Shown here piece after piece: positions 17,891 to 27,321 of a DNA stretch of 64,000 bases. The stretch covers positions 496,001 to 560,000 of the forward strand of contig CAVRJN010000008.1 of assembly GCA_963721585.1 (NCBI GenBank). Direction: 5' to 3'. The notes below the pieces were generated by a model. It saw nothing but the letters and a program-made list of their open reading frames with translations, did not search any database and was not told the DNA's origin. Both the position numbers and the translations under genes were made by a program. This stretch comes from Bog-473 sp963721585. GTDB taxonomy: Bacteria > Actinomycetota > Acidimicrobiia > Acidimicrobiales > RAAP-2. The stretch's first letter is position 1. Every line of letters begins with the position of its first letter.

Positions 17891-19243
17891 TCAGCTCCCG
17901 TTGTGCGACACGTTGCCTGCGGTGGCGTTCCCGTCCTCACCGTCGGCCTCGCCCGCTGCGCCGGTCGCCTCGATCCGGACGCGCCCGATGCGCCGGCCCC
18001 GGACATCCACTGCCGTGAGACGGAACCCGTCCACCTCCACCGAGTCGCCGGGATCGGGCACCCGCCCGGCCAGGTCCAACATGAGCCCGCCCACGGTGTC
18101 CCACGGGCCTTGCGGCAATTCGGCGTCGAGAAGCTCGTCGGCGTCGTCCATCGAGTAGGCCGCGCTCACCAGGAGCGAGCCGTCCTCGAGGCGCTCCACC
18201 GTCGGCTCCTCCACGTCGAACTCGTCGACGATGTCGCCCACCAGTTCCTCGAGGAGGTCTTCCAGCGTGACGAGACCGGCCGTGCCGCCGTACTCGTCGA
18301 CGACGATCGCCATGTGGAACTTCTCTTCCTGCATCTCGCGCAGGAGGTCCGAGACTTCCTTGGACTCGGGGATGAACTTGGCGGTCCGCATGCTCTCACG
18401 CACCGGCTGCTCGGCCTTGCCCACCCGCTCGGCGCGGACCAGGTCCTTCGTGTACGCGATGCCGATGATGTCGTCGATACCGTCCGCCTCCACGGGGATG
18501 CGGCTGTACCCCGCTCCCAGCGCCGCCTCCAGCGCGTCGCGGACCGTGACGTCACAACCGACCGTCACCATGTCGGGGCGGGGAGTCATCACCTCACGGG
18601 TCACCGTGTCGCCGAAATCGATGATGGAGTGGATGAAGGTCCGCTCGTCGTTCTCGATCACGTTCTCCTCGTGCGCCACGTCGGCCATGGCCTTGAGTTC
18701 GGAGTCGGTGATGTACGAGCGCGGCAGCCCCTTCTCGTCGTCGCCGGCACCGATGATCAGGTTGGCCAGGCCGATCAGCACGGTGGAAAGCCAGCGGATG
18801 GGCGGGAAGCGGGTCAGGGTGGTGACGAGGGGGGCACTGAGCAGGGCAGCCCGGTCGGGATTCTGCACCGCCCAGTTCTTCGGAACAGCCTCGAAGAAGA
18901 CGAAGATCACCACGATTTCGAACACGATGCCGAACAGCACGCCGAGACCGCCGAAGAGGTGCTCGGCCACAATGCCGACCAGGGTGGCGGAAACCAGCTG
19001 GCAGATCAGCACCAGCAGGAGAATCGGATTGAGGAAGTTGGCCGGGTTCTCGACCAACCGGGCCAGCTGGCGGGCACCGCGCTTCTTCTCGTCGACCAGC
19101 GACTTGGCCTTGATGCGGTTCATCCGCACGAGACTGGTCTCGGCCATGGCCAGGACGCCCGAGGCGGCGAGCAGCAACGCGATGACGACGAGGAGGATTG
19201 CGTCCTCGGCGTGGAATCCCGATGCCCCGAGTAGGACGAACAC
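17891..19243 (-). CDS. CNNM/CBS-pair membrane protein (HlyC/CorC family)
   Basis: 450-residue protein of the CNNM/MpfA type, implicated in Mg2+ or other divalent-cation efflux. The N-terminal DUF21 domain has about four helices (AILLVVIALLLAASGVLAMA, ILLLVLICQLVSATLVGIVA, VLFGIVFEIVVIFVFFEAVP) with the conserved AETSL and EAVPK motifs. Two CBS domains follow (MTPRPDMVTV and FIPESKEVSDLL), then the CorC/HlyC C-terminal domain (VVDEYGGTAGLVTLEDLLEE). GTG start at 19243, two bases after the ybeY stop. It is usually found next to ybeY and era, as here. Confidence 0.93.
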   Translation of the reverse strand: MFVLLGASGFHAEDAILLVVIALLLAASGVLAMAETSLVRMNRIKAKSLVDEKKRGARQLARLVENPANFLNPILLLVLICQLVSATLVGIVAEHLFGGLGVLFGIVFEIVVIFVFFEAVPKNWAVQNPDRAALLSAPLVTTLTRFPPIRWLSTVLIGLANLIIGAGDDEKGLPRSYITDSELKAMADVAHEENVIENDERTFIHSIIDFGDTVTREVMTPRPDMVTVGCDVTVRDALEAALGAGYSRIPVEADGIDDIIGIAYTKDLVRAERVGKAEQPVRESMRTAKFIPESKEVSDLLREMQEEKFHMAIVVDEYGGTAGLVTLEDLLEELVGDIVDEFDVEEPTVERLEDGSLLVSAAYSMDDADELLDAELPQGPWDTVGGLMLDLAGRVPDPGDSVEVDGFRLTAVDVRGRRIGRVRIEATGAAGEADGEDGNATAGNVSHNGS

Positions 19244-19245
19244 GC

Positions 19246-19751
19246 TCAGGCCCGGCGACTCAGGCGGTGAAAGCGCGTAAGCAGCTCCTGCTCGATCGCC
19301 TCCATCCGTTCGGCCTCTGCCTCGTTCTCGTGGTCCATGCCCAAAAGATGCAACAGCCCGTGGACGACCAAGAGCGCCAGCTCGTCCTCGAACGGCACCT
19401 CGTGCTCGACCGCGTTGCGTCCCGCCACCGCGGGGCAGATCACCACGTCGCCCAGCAACATGAGGGCACCCTGCTCAGGAGACGATCCCGGGCCGCTGCC
19501 CCCGAGGTCCGGCGAGCGGCCGGTGGGCCCCGGATCGTCCTCGATGGGGAAGGACAGCACGTCGGTCGGGCCGGTCTTCCCCAGGAACTGCTCGTTCAGA
19601 GCGGCGATGGAGTCCTCGTCCACGAAGAGGAGCGAGACCTCGGTCTCGCCCTTCATGCCGCGCGCGACGAGGACCTTGCGGGCCAGGTCCGCCCAGAGCG
19701 CAACATCGATCGGATGATCCTGCTGCTCGTCGGCGGCAAAGACGTCGATCG

Positions 19752-19755
<4 letters not shown>
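19246..19755 (-). CDS. ybeY: Endoribonuclease YbeY
   Basis: Single-strand endoribonuclease needed for 16S rRNA 3'-end maturation and ribosome quality control. The zinc-binding signature HGLLHLLGMDHE is present near the C-terminus, preceded by TDVLSFP, which is typical of the fold. Length 169; a Gly/Ser/Pro-rich loop (residues about 76-93) is longer than in most homologues. The GTG at 19755 overlaps the phoH stop (GTGA), showing translational coupling within the phoH-ybeY-CNNM-era operon. Confidence 0.95.
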
Positions 19756-20727
<972 letters not shown>

Positions 20728-20741
<14 letters not shown>

Positions 20742-21093
20742 GGTGTCCTTTCAGTGGTTCGCCTCCCAGAACGTGGAGGTGGAGATGCGGGATCGACATC
20801 AGCGCATCGGGCCCGATATTGAAGACGAGGCGGTAGCCCCGATCCGGTGCGGCCACTCCGGCCGCGTCGGCCACGGCCCGGGCGGTCAGCAGCATCTCGG
20901 CCAGGACGGGCCCGTCCTCGGGGGTGACCGTCGAGGCGTCGACGATGTGGTGACGGGGCACGACGAGCACGTGGAGCGGAGCGGCCGGGGTGATGTCCTT
21001 GAAGGCCACCGTGTTCGGGGTCTCGTAGACGGTCTCGGAGGGCACCTCGCCCGCCACGATCTTGCAGAACAGGCAGTCGGAGGCGTCGGTCAT
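20728..21093 (-). CDS. HIT-family hydrolase
   Basis: Histidine-triad nucleotide hydrolase/transferase of the HinT type, 121 residues, likely acting on AMP-amidates. The N-terminus has the zinc-type CLFCKIVAGEVPS. The catalytic triad motif HLHLHVL is near the C-terminus, and the substrate-binding APLHVLVVPRHHI is typical. It overlaps the start of phoH by 14 bases and precedes it in the operon, an arrangement common in Actinobacteria. Confidence 0.93.
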
Positions 21094-21181
21094 GCCCGGG
21101 GGTCGCCCTGCCTCTGCGCCAGCCTGATCACCGCTCCGAACTTACCGGTCCCCGGGTCCTGGCCGTGACCATGGGGGCCCG

Positions 21182-21961
21182 TCATTCCGGCGTCCCTTCC
21201 GCGGCCGCCACCACGGTTCCCGTCCGCAGCGAGGCCAGGAGGGCCCCGGCGGTGACGGCCGCCGTCTCGGCACGCAGCACGCTCAACCCGAACCCCACCG
21301 TAGGCAGGCCCGACGCCAGCTCCTCCGTGCTCCAGCCGCCCTCGGGCCCGACGGCCACGACGCGCTGGGCCAGCGTGGGCCGGTTCCCGCTCAGCTGGGC
21401 CAGGACGACCTCGCCGGGCCCACCCAACGAGGGGAGGTCGGCGAAGGCCACGGTGTCGGCGATCTCGGGGAGCCAGACCCGGCGGCACTGGGCGGAGGCT
21501 TCGCGCGCCACGCGGCGGAGTTTCTCGACGCTGGCCTGCCCGCGGGCGCCGGTCCAGCGGACGACGCTGCGCTCGCTCCGCAGCGGCACGATCCGGTCGA
21601 TGCCGAGCTCGGTCAGCTTCTGGACCACCCATTCGGGGCGTTCCCCCTTGACCGGCGCGAAGGCAACGGTCAGCGCGGGCTCGACGCGCGCCTCTGACTG
21701 CACCGAGCCGTCGCCGCCGATACCGCTGCCAGCCGACATCGGCTCGAGGGTCGCCGCGCCGCGCCACAGTGCGCGCGCCCAGAGGCCGCGCCCGTCAGCG
21801 GCGATGACCTCTTCACCTTCGCGCAACCGCAGCACCCGGCCCAGGTGGTGGACGTCGTCGTCCGAGAGCAACGGCCGGCCGGGGTCGTCGACGAAGACCT
21901 GACTGGCCGCCGCGGCCCGCACGGCAACAGCGGCGGCGGTGATACCGGCGCTCGTCACCAT
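21182..21961 (-). CDS. rsmE: 16S rRNA (uracil-1498-N3)-methyltransferase
   Basis: SPOUT-class methyltransferase that methylates N3 of U1498 in 16S rRNA. The N-terminal PUA-like domain (DDVHHLGRVLRLREGEEVIAADG) leads to the SPOUT domain with WVVQKLTELGIDRIVPLRSERS, VAVGPEGGWS and LSVLRAETAAV, all diagnostic. Length 259, slightly long because of a Gly/Ser-rich loop (residues about 70-85). ATG/GTG start region at 21961, about 50 bases after the dnaJ stop, so it probably belongs to the hrcA-dnaJ transcript. Confidence 0.94.
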   Translation of the reverse strand: MVTSAGITAAAVAVRAAAASQVFVDDPGRPLLSDDDVHHLGRVLRLREGEEVIAADGRGLWARALWRGAATLEPMSAGSGIGGDGSVQSEARVEPALTVAFAPVKGERPEWVVQKLTELGIDRIVPLRSERSVVRWTGARGQASVEKLRRVAREASAQCRRVWLPEIADTVAFADLPSLGGPGEVVLAQLSGNRPTLAQRVVAVGPEGGWSTEELASGLPTVGFGLSVLRAETAAVTAGALLASLRTGTVVAAAEGTPE

Positions 21962-22012
21962 TGCTGGCCACCCGCGCCCGCCCGAGCGCTCGCCAAAGCC
22001 GTAGCCAAAGGC

Positions 22013-23158
22013 CTAGCCAAAAGCAGAGCGCAGGCGGGAGAACACACCCTCGCCGCCCCCTGAACCGGGAGCGGAAACCTGCTCGCCGCGGGCGGCGGCG
22101 AATTGCCGGAGCAGCTCGTCCTGCTCCGGAGTGAGGTCGGTCGGTGTGGCCACCAGCACGTGGACGTAGAAGTCACCGCGCCCGCGGCCCCGCAGATGGG
22201 GCACGCCGAGGCCGCGGATCCGCTCGATGTGCCCGTGCTGGGTGCCCGGCCCGATCGTCATGTGCTGGGAACCGTCCAGCGTTTCGACGTCGGCCTCGGT
22301 GCCGAGCGCTGCCTGGGCAACGCTGATCGTCAGTGTGGTGTGCAGGTTGTCGGCCTGGCGTTCGAAGCGCGCATCGGGACTGATCTCGAGGTGGACGAAC
22401 AGCGAGCCGTTCGGGCCACCGCGCTGACCCGCGGCGCCGCGCCCGGCGAGGCGCAGGGTCGACCCTTCCTCCACGCCGGCGGGCACCTCGACGGTCAAGG
22501 TGCTCTCCTCCATACGGCGCCCCTCGCCGCGGCAATCGGCGCACGGGTTGGGGATCATCTCGCCGGTCCCGCCGCAGCGGGAGCAGGCGACGCTGGTCAC
22601 CACCTGCCCGAGCAGGGATTGGCGCACCCGGCGGAGCTCCCCGCTGCCCTGGCAGTCGATGCAGGTGACGGGCTCGGTGCCTTCTGCCGTACCCCTGCCG
22701 TCACATGTCGTGCAGGTGGCGGGGAGCCGGATGGTGATCTCCTTGCGGCTTCCGAAGACGGCCTCGGCGAACTCGAGCTCGACACGCACCTCGGCGTCGG
22801 CGCCCACCTGGGGGCCGCGCCGGCGAGTGCCGGTCGCTCCCATCTGGCCGAAGAACGCCTCGAAGATGTCGCCCAGACCTCCCTCGAAGCCGAAGCCCCC
22901 ACCGCCTCCGGGCTGGGCGCCAAAGACACCCTCGGGCCCGAAGCGGTCGTAACGGCCCCGCCGCTCGGGGTCGCGCAGGACCTCGTAGGCAACGGTGACC
23001 TGCTTGAAACGGGCCTCGGCCTCGGGGTCACCCTGGTTGGTGTCGGGGTGGAGCTCGCGGGCCCGGGCGCGATAGGCACGCTTGATCTCGTCGTCGCTGG
23101 CCTCGGGGCCGACCCCGAGCAGCGCGTAGAGGTCGCCCATCCCGTCAGTGACGGCCAT
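22013..23158 (-). CDS. dnaJ: Chaperone protein DnaJ
   Basis: Hsp40 co-chaperone that delivers substrates to DnaK. The N-terminal J domain has the HPD motif (ELHPDTNQGD). A Gly/Phe-rich linker follows (GGGGGFGFEGG). The zinc-finger region has four CxxCxGxG repeats (CTTCDGRG, CIDCQGSG, CSRCGGTG, CADCRGEG), and a C-terminal substrate-binding domain completes the protein. Length 381. The ATG at 23158 overlaps the hrcA end by 14 bases and has a GGGGGG stretch upstream; an alternative ATG at 23140 follows the hrcA stop. Expression is expected to be controlled by HrcA through the CIRCE element upstream of hrcA. Confidence 0.96.
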   Translation of the reverse strand: MAVTDGMGDLYALLGVGPEASDDEIKRAYRARARELHPDTNQGDPEAEARFKQVTVAYEVLRDPERRGRYDRFGPEGVFGAQPGGGGGFGFEGGLGDIFEAFFGQMGATGTRRRGPQVGADAEVRVELEFAEAVFGSRKEITIRLPATCTTCDGRGTAEGTEPVTCIDCQGSGELRRVRQSLLGQVVTSVACSRCGGTGEMIPNPCADCRGEGRRMEESTLTVEVPAGVEEGSTLRLAGRGAAGQRGGPNGSLFVHLEISPDARFERQADNLHTTLTISVAQAALGTEADVETLDGSQHMTIGPGTQHGHIERIRGLGVPHLRGRGRGDFYVHVLVATPTDLTPEQDELLRQFAAARGEQVSAPGSGGGEGVFSRLRSAFG

Positions 23159-24218
23159 CGTGCCCCCCGCTGATCCGTTGCCCGAGGCGCTCACCCACGA
23201 CGTGGGCCGCGGCCATGGCGCGGGCGTAGTCCATGCGCGTCGGACCCAGCAGCCCCACCGCGCCGAGGTCCTGCCCGTCCATGGAGACCGGCGCCACGAC
23301 GACGGCACACGATGACAGCGGCTCGAAGCCGTGCTCGGTGCCGATGGCCACCGAGAGCCCGCTGTCGAGGACGTCGCGCAACAAGGTCACCACGACCAGC
23401 TGCTGTTCGAGGATGGCCAGGACCGAACGCACGGTCTCGACGGCGTCGAAGGACTCGGCGAGGCGGGCCGGACCACCGACGAAAACCTGGTCAGCATCCA
23501 TGGAGCCCCCGAGGGAATCGAAGGCCATGTGGGTGGCGGCGACGAGCTGGTCGACTTCGGTGGATCCACTCGCCGGGACGGCCCAGGACTGGGCCAAGGT
23601 GCGCCCGACCAGGGAGGAGGCGAGCAGCGTGCTGGCGCGGGCGAGCGCGTCCTCGGAGGTCTCGCCCTGCAGTTCGATGGTCCGCTTCTCCACGGCGCCG
23701 TCGGACAGCACCACGACCAACAGCGCATGCAACGGCGAGAGGCCGACGAGCTGGACCGACCGGATGGAGGCGGTGTCGTGGGAGGGACCGACGACGACGG
23801 CGGCATAGGACGTCAGCTCGGAGAGCAGGCCCGACGCCCGCTCGAGGACCGTCTCCATTTCGCCGTGGACCTGCTCGAAGAACTGCGAGACCTGCTTGCG
23901 TTGGACCGGACCGAGGACGCCGGGCCCGGTCAGGTGGTCGACGAAGAACCGATAGCCCTTGTCGGTGGGGATGCGGCCAGCGCTGGTGTGGGGCTGGACC
24001 AGGTAGCCCTCTCGCTCGAGTGCCACCATTTCCGAGCGGACCGTGGCCGAGGACACCTGGACCCCCGGGGAACTGGCGACATGGGAGGAGCCGACGGGCT
24101 CGGCGGTCCCGATGTACTCGGTCACCACGGCCTCGAGGATGGCCGCCCGGCGGGCATTGAGGGCGCGCTCGTCCTCGGAGGCGTCGGGCAGCGGGGTGGA
24201 GTCAGTGGGCGGGGTCAT
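23145..24218 (-). CDS. hrcA: Heat-inducible transcription repressor HrcA
   Basis: HrcA binds CIRCE operators and represses chaperone operons; GroEL activity sets its state. The N-terminal winged helix is AAILEAVVTEYIGTAEPVGS and SSATVRSEMVALEREGYL, with QPHTSAGRIPTDKGYRFFVD next, the family signature. The large C-terminal domain follows, giving 357 residues. The ATG at 24218 lies 7 bases downstream of the CIRCE repeat, which excludes the upstream TTG at 24236, located inside the operator. hrcA and dnaJ overlap, so the repressor autoregulates its own operon. Confidence 0.95.
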   Translation of the reverse strand: MTPPTDSTPLPDASEDERALNARRAAILEAVVTEYIGTAEPVGSSHVASSPGVQVSSATVRSEMVALEREGYLVQPHTSAGRIPTDKGYRFFVDHLTGPGVLGPVQRKQVSQFFEQVHGEMETVLERASGLLSELTSYAAVVVGPSHDTASIRSVQLVGLSPLHALLVVVLSDGAVEKRTIELQGETSEDALARASTLLASSLVGRTLAQSWAVPASGSTEVDQLVAATHMAFDSLGGSMDADQVFVGGPARLAESFDAVETVRSVLAILEQQLVVVTLLRDVLDSGLSVAIGTEHGFEPLSSCAVVVAPVSMDGQDLGAVGLLGPTRMDYARAMAAAHVVGERLGQRISGGHDGRH

Positions 24219-24225
24219 CGGGTGC

Positions 24226-24252
24226 CTGGCACTCAAGTCTACCGAGTGCCAG
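24226..24252. promoter_or_regulatory. CIRCE operator
   Basis: Perfect 9-9-9 inverted repeat: CTGGCACTC, nine-base spacer, GAGTGCCAG. It differs from the consensus TTAGCACTC-N9-GAGTGCTAA only at complementary outer positions. It sits directly in front of hrcA on the minus strand, where HrcA would block transcription of hrcA-dnaJ. Nearby to the left is the end of lepA, which is not expected to be affected. Confidence 0.93.
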
Positions 24253-24312
24253 GGCCGTACCCGTGGCCGGCAGCGTCACTTCCGGGCGCCGGGCGCCCGT
24301 GACCGCCCGGAC

Positions 24313-26130
24313 TCAGTCGTCACCCAGGCGCAACGCGGAGACGAAGGCCTCCTGGGGCACCTCCACCCGGCCGATGTTCTTCATCTTCTTCTTGCCCTCC
24401 TTCTGCTTCTCGAGGAGTTTGCGCTTGCGGGTGATGTCACCGCCGTAGCACTTGGCCAGCACGTCCTTGCGCTTGGCCTTGACCGTCTCGCGGGCCACGA
24501 TGCGCCCACCGATGGCCGCCTGGATCGGGACGTCGAACATCTGGCGCGGAATGAGCTCGCGCAGCTTCTCGGCCATCTTGCGCCCGTAGGTATCGGCCGT
24601 GGCCCTGTGCACGATGGTCGAGAAGGCGTCGACCGGCGCATGGTTGATGAGGATGTCCACCCGCACCAGGTTGCCGGTGGCGTAGTCCTCGGGTTCGTAG
24701 TCCAAGCTGGCGTAGCCCTTGGTCCGGCTCTTCAGCTGGTCGAAGAAGTCGATCACCACCTCGGCCAAGGGAAGCGTGTAGACGAGCTCGACCCGCTCCG
24801 GCGAGAGGTACTCCATGCGGGTCATCTCCCCCCGCCGGCTCTGGCAGAGCTCCATGACGGTGCCCGTGTACTCGGTGGGCGTGATGATGGTGGCCGAGAG
24901 CATGGGCTCGTCGATGTGGTCGATGCGGCTGGCGTCGGGCAGCTCCGTCGGGTTGTCGACGTCGAGTTCCGTCCCGTCGGTGAGGAAGGCCCGGTACTCC
25001 ACGCTCGGGGCGGTGGCGATCAGGGAGAGGTTGAACTCCCGCTCCAGCCGCTCGCGCACGATCTCCATGTGCAACAGGCCCAGGAAGCCGCAGCGGAAGC
25101 CGATCCCTAGGGCGTGGGACGACTCGGGCTCGAAGGTGAAGCTGGCGTCGTTGAGCTTGAGCCGGTCCAGGGCGTCACGCAGGTCCGGCAGCTCGTCGCC
25201 GTCGATCGGGTACAGGCCGCAGAACACCATGGGCTTGGGATCGCGGTAACCCGCGAGCGCCTCGGTGGCACCGTGTTGCGCGGTGGTGACGGTCTCACCG
25301 GAGCGGGCCTCGCCGACGTCCTTGATCCCGGCGATGAGGTAGCCGACCTCCCCTGGCCCCAGGCCCTCGACCGGGACGGCGACGGGCGTGCGCACACCCA
25401 CCTCTTCGATGTCGTGCACGGCGTTGGCCTGCATGAAGCGCAGGCGGGCACCGCTGTGGAGCGAGCCGTCGACGATCCGTATGGAGCTGACGACGCCCCG
25501 GTACTGGTCGTAGGAGGAGTCGAAGATCAGGGCCCGCAACGGGGCTGCAGGGTCGCCCTCGGGCGGGGGGATGCGGTCAATGATGGCGTCGAGCAGTTCG
25601 CGCACCCCCTCCCCCGTCTTGGCCGAGATGTGCAGGATGGACTCGGCCGGCAGGCCAAGCACGTGCTCGATCTCGAGCGCGCACCGATCCGGGTCGGCGG
25701 CCGGCAGGTCGATCTTGTTGAGGACGGGAACGATCTCGAGATCGTTCTCTATGGCCTGGTAACAGTTGGCCAGCGTCTGGGCCTGAATGCCCTGGGAGGC
25801 ATCGACCAGGAGCACGGCCCCCTCACAGGCCGCCAGGGAGCGGGAGACCTCGTAGCCGAAATCGACGTGGCCGGGCGTGTCGATCAAGTGGAGGATGTGG
25901 CCGGCGTGCACCACCCTGACGTTCTGGGCCTTGATGGTGATCCCCCGCTCCCGCTCAATGTCCATGGAGTCGAGGTACTGCTCGCGCATGAGGCGCGGGT
26001 CGACGGCCCCGGTCATTTCGAGAATGCGGTCGGACAGGGTCGACTTGCCGTGGTCGACATGGCTGATGATGGAGAAGTTGCGAATCTGCTCGATCGCAAC
26101 AGGCCCGGTTGCGGTGAGGGGGGGCGGCAC
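24313..26130 (-). CDS. lepA: Elongation factor 4 (LepA)
   Basis: Ribosomal GTPase EF4, proposed to act in translation initiation or back-translocation. The G domain starts RNFSIISHVDHGKSTLSDRI, with G2 RERGITIKAQ, G3 DTPGHVDF and G4 NKIDLP. Domains II, III and V follow, and the LepA-specific C-terminal domain ends in RKDVLAKCYGGDITRKRKLL and KQKEGKKKMK. Length 605, as usual for LepA. The GTG at 26130 gives the normal N-terminus. Much longer upstream frames run into the divergent rpsT gene and are artefacts. The pairing with divergent rpsT is common. Confidence 0.96.
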   Translation of the reverse strand: MPPPLTATGPVAIEQIRNFSIISHVDHGKSTLSDRILEMTGAVDPRLMREQYLDSMDIERERGITIKAQNVRVVHAGHILHLIDTPGHVDFGYEVSRSLAACEGAVLLVDASQGIQAQTLANCYQAIENDLEIVPVLNKIDLPAADPDRCALEIEHVLGLPAESILHISAKTGEGVRELLDAIIDRIPPPEGDPAAPLRALIFDSSYDQYRGVVSSIRIVDGSLHSGARLRFMQANAVHDIEEVGVRTPVAVPVEGLGPGEVGYLIAGIKDVGEARSGETVTTAQHGATEALAGYRDPKPMVFCGLYPIDGDELPDLRDALDRLKLNDASFTFEPESSHALGIGFRCGFLGLLHMEIVRERLEREFNLSLIATAPSVEYRAFLTDGTELDVDNPTELPDASRIDHIDEPMLSATIITPTEYTGTVMELCQSRRGEMTRMEYLSPERVELVYTLPLAEVVIDFFDQLKSRTKGYASLDYEPEDYATGNLVRVDILINHAPVDAFSTIVHRATADTYGRKMAEKLRELIPRQMFDVPIQAAIGGRIVARETVKAKRKDVLAKCYGGDITRKRKLLEKQKEGKKKMKNIGRVEVPQEAFVSALRLGDD

Positions 26131-26308
26131 GGTCCGTCGATCGTACCGGTCCGGGTCGGCGCCACCGGTCGCCTGGCCAGGGAACTTGGCCCAGCCCGTC
26201 CGCGTGCCGCTGGCCGAAATGGGCTCGCCACCTGCTACAGTTGTCGCTCGCACCGGTGGGGCCTCGGCCCGCCGCCGCCCCCTTTCGGAGAAGACTGAGG
26301 ATCGACAC

Positions 26309-26584
26309 GTGGCCAACATCAAGAGCCAGATCAAGCGGAACCGCCAGAACGAGAAGCACCGACTGCGCAACAAGTCGGTGCGGGCCGAGCTCCGCACGCG
26401 CACGAAGACTGCTGTGACGGCCGCCGAGAGCGGTGCCGAGGACAGCGTCGAGGCGCTGCGCCTGGCCGTGAAGCGGATCGACAAGGCCGCCGCCAAGGGT
26501 GTCATCCACAAGAACACGGCAGCGAACCACAAGTCACGCCTGGTGCGGCGGGTCGCAGCCATTGAGGCGTCAGCCGCCGAGTAG
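26309..26584 (+). CDS. rpsT: 30S ribosomal protein S20
   Basis: Small primary 16S rRNA-binding protein, 91 residues. It shows the typical N-terminus VANIKSQIKRNRQNEKHRLRN and C-terminal AAKGVIHKNTAANHKSRLVR. The GTG at 26309 is preceded by GAGG at 8 bases. It is divergent from lepA; about 178 bp between them must hold both promoters. GC-rich with strong bias toward AAG and CGC codons, as expected for a highly expressed gene. Confidence 0.95.
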   Translation: MANIKSQIKRNRQNEKHRLRNKSVRAELRTRTKTAVTAAESGAEDSVEALRLAVKRIDKAAAKGVIHKNTAANHKSRLVRRVAAIEASAAE

Positions 26585-27321
26585 CGGCAGACGCTCGCGC
26601 TCCGTTTCCTGCTCGGCCCCAGCTGAGAGGACTCGAGCCGTCGGTTTCCTCATCGCACGATCCGCTGACCCTGCTCGTCCATCCATGCTGAGGAGCACAG
26701 AACCGCCTCGGTCGATTGCGACGCGAGCGGTGCCGGGGCGGGTCGGACGTCCGACGTCCGACGTTCATGAGGCCCGGGTTCGAGTCCCCGCGCGCAACCA
26801 CGACTTCGGGTTCTGCTTTCTGATCGAAAGCGCGGCGGTCACGTCCACAGTCCGCGCTCTGTGTCATCAGGATTGTCATCCACTCTGAACGGCAAACGAC
26901 CCGGACGAACTGCGACGTTCTCAGGGTGCTTTTCAGTGGTGGAGTCGTACGAGGTCGTCGGGCAGCGGGAGATGATCCGCAACGTCGTATGAGGACTCGG
27001 CCCCCATCGGGTCTGTAGCAAACGCAGGGAACTCGGTAGCAAAATCAACAAATTGCGGCCCCGTCGGCGCGGATTCACGGACGCATCACTCAGTGGTCAC
27101 GCAACTTCACCAGAAGATCATGCTGCGTTCGACCAAGCGCATTGTCCTTTTCTCAGGAGATTCTTAATGTTCATTGAAGCTCAGCACTGACTCGGAAGGC
27201 GTGGGGACTGAGCGGTCGTAGAACACTCGAATGACCGGAAACGGAACCCGGTCGAGCACACCTGATCACGTTCTCAAACGAGCACGTGCCTACTGGAACA
27301 TTGCGAGAAGAGGCCAAACGA
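26585..27321. other. 737-bp gap between rpsT and a secreted-protein gene
   Basis: No convincing complete gene. Two fragments stand out. A tRNA T-arm-like stretch, GGGTTCGAGTCCC (about 26,777-26,789), is followed within a few bases by a CCA, but no matching acceptor, D or anticodon arm is found upstream. On the minus strand, 26,933 to about 27,085 reads as a protein-like C-terminus (DPMGAESSYDVADHLPLPDD and a short tail) without a start codon. The last 150 bases are AT-richer and probably include the promoter of the gene at 27,322. Confidence 0.4.

Noticed and set aside
26131..26562. N-terminal extension of LepA
   Set aside because: It would overlap rpsT and has no counterpart in LepA proteins; the family N-terminus starts near 26,130.
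26585..26879. Complete tRNA gene around the GGGTTCGAGTCCC stretch
   Set aside because: No matching acceptor stem, D arm or anticodon arm can be drawn.
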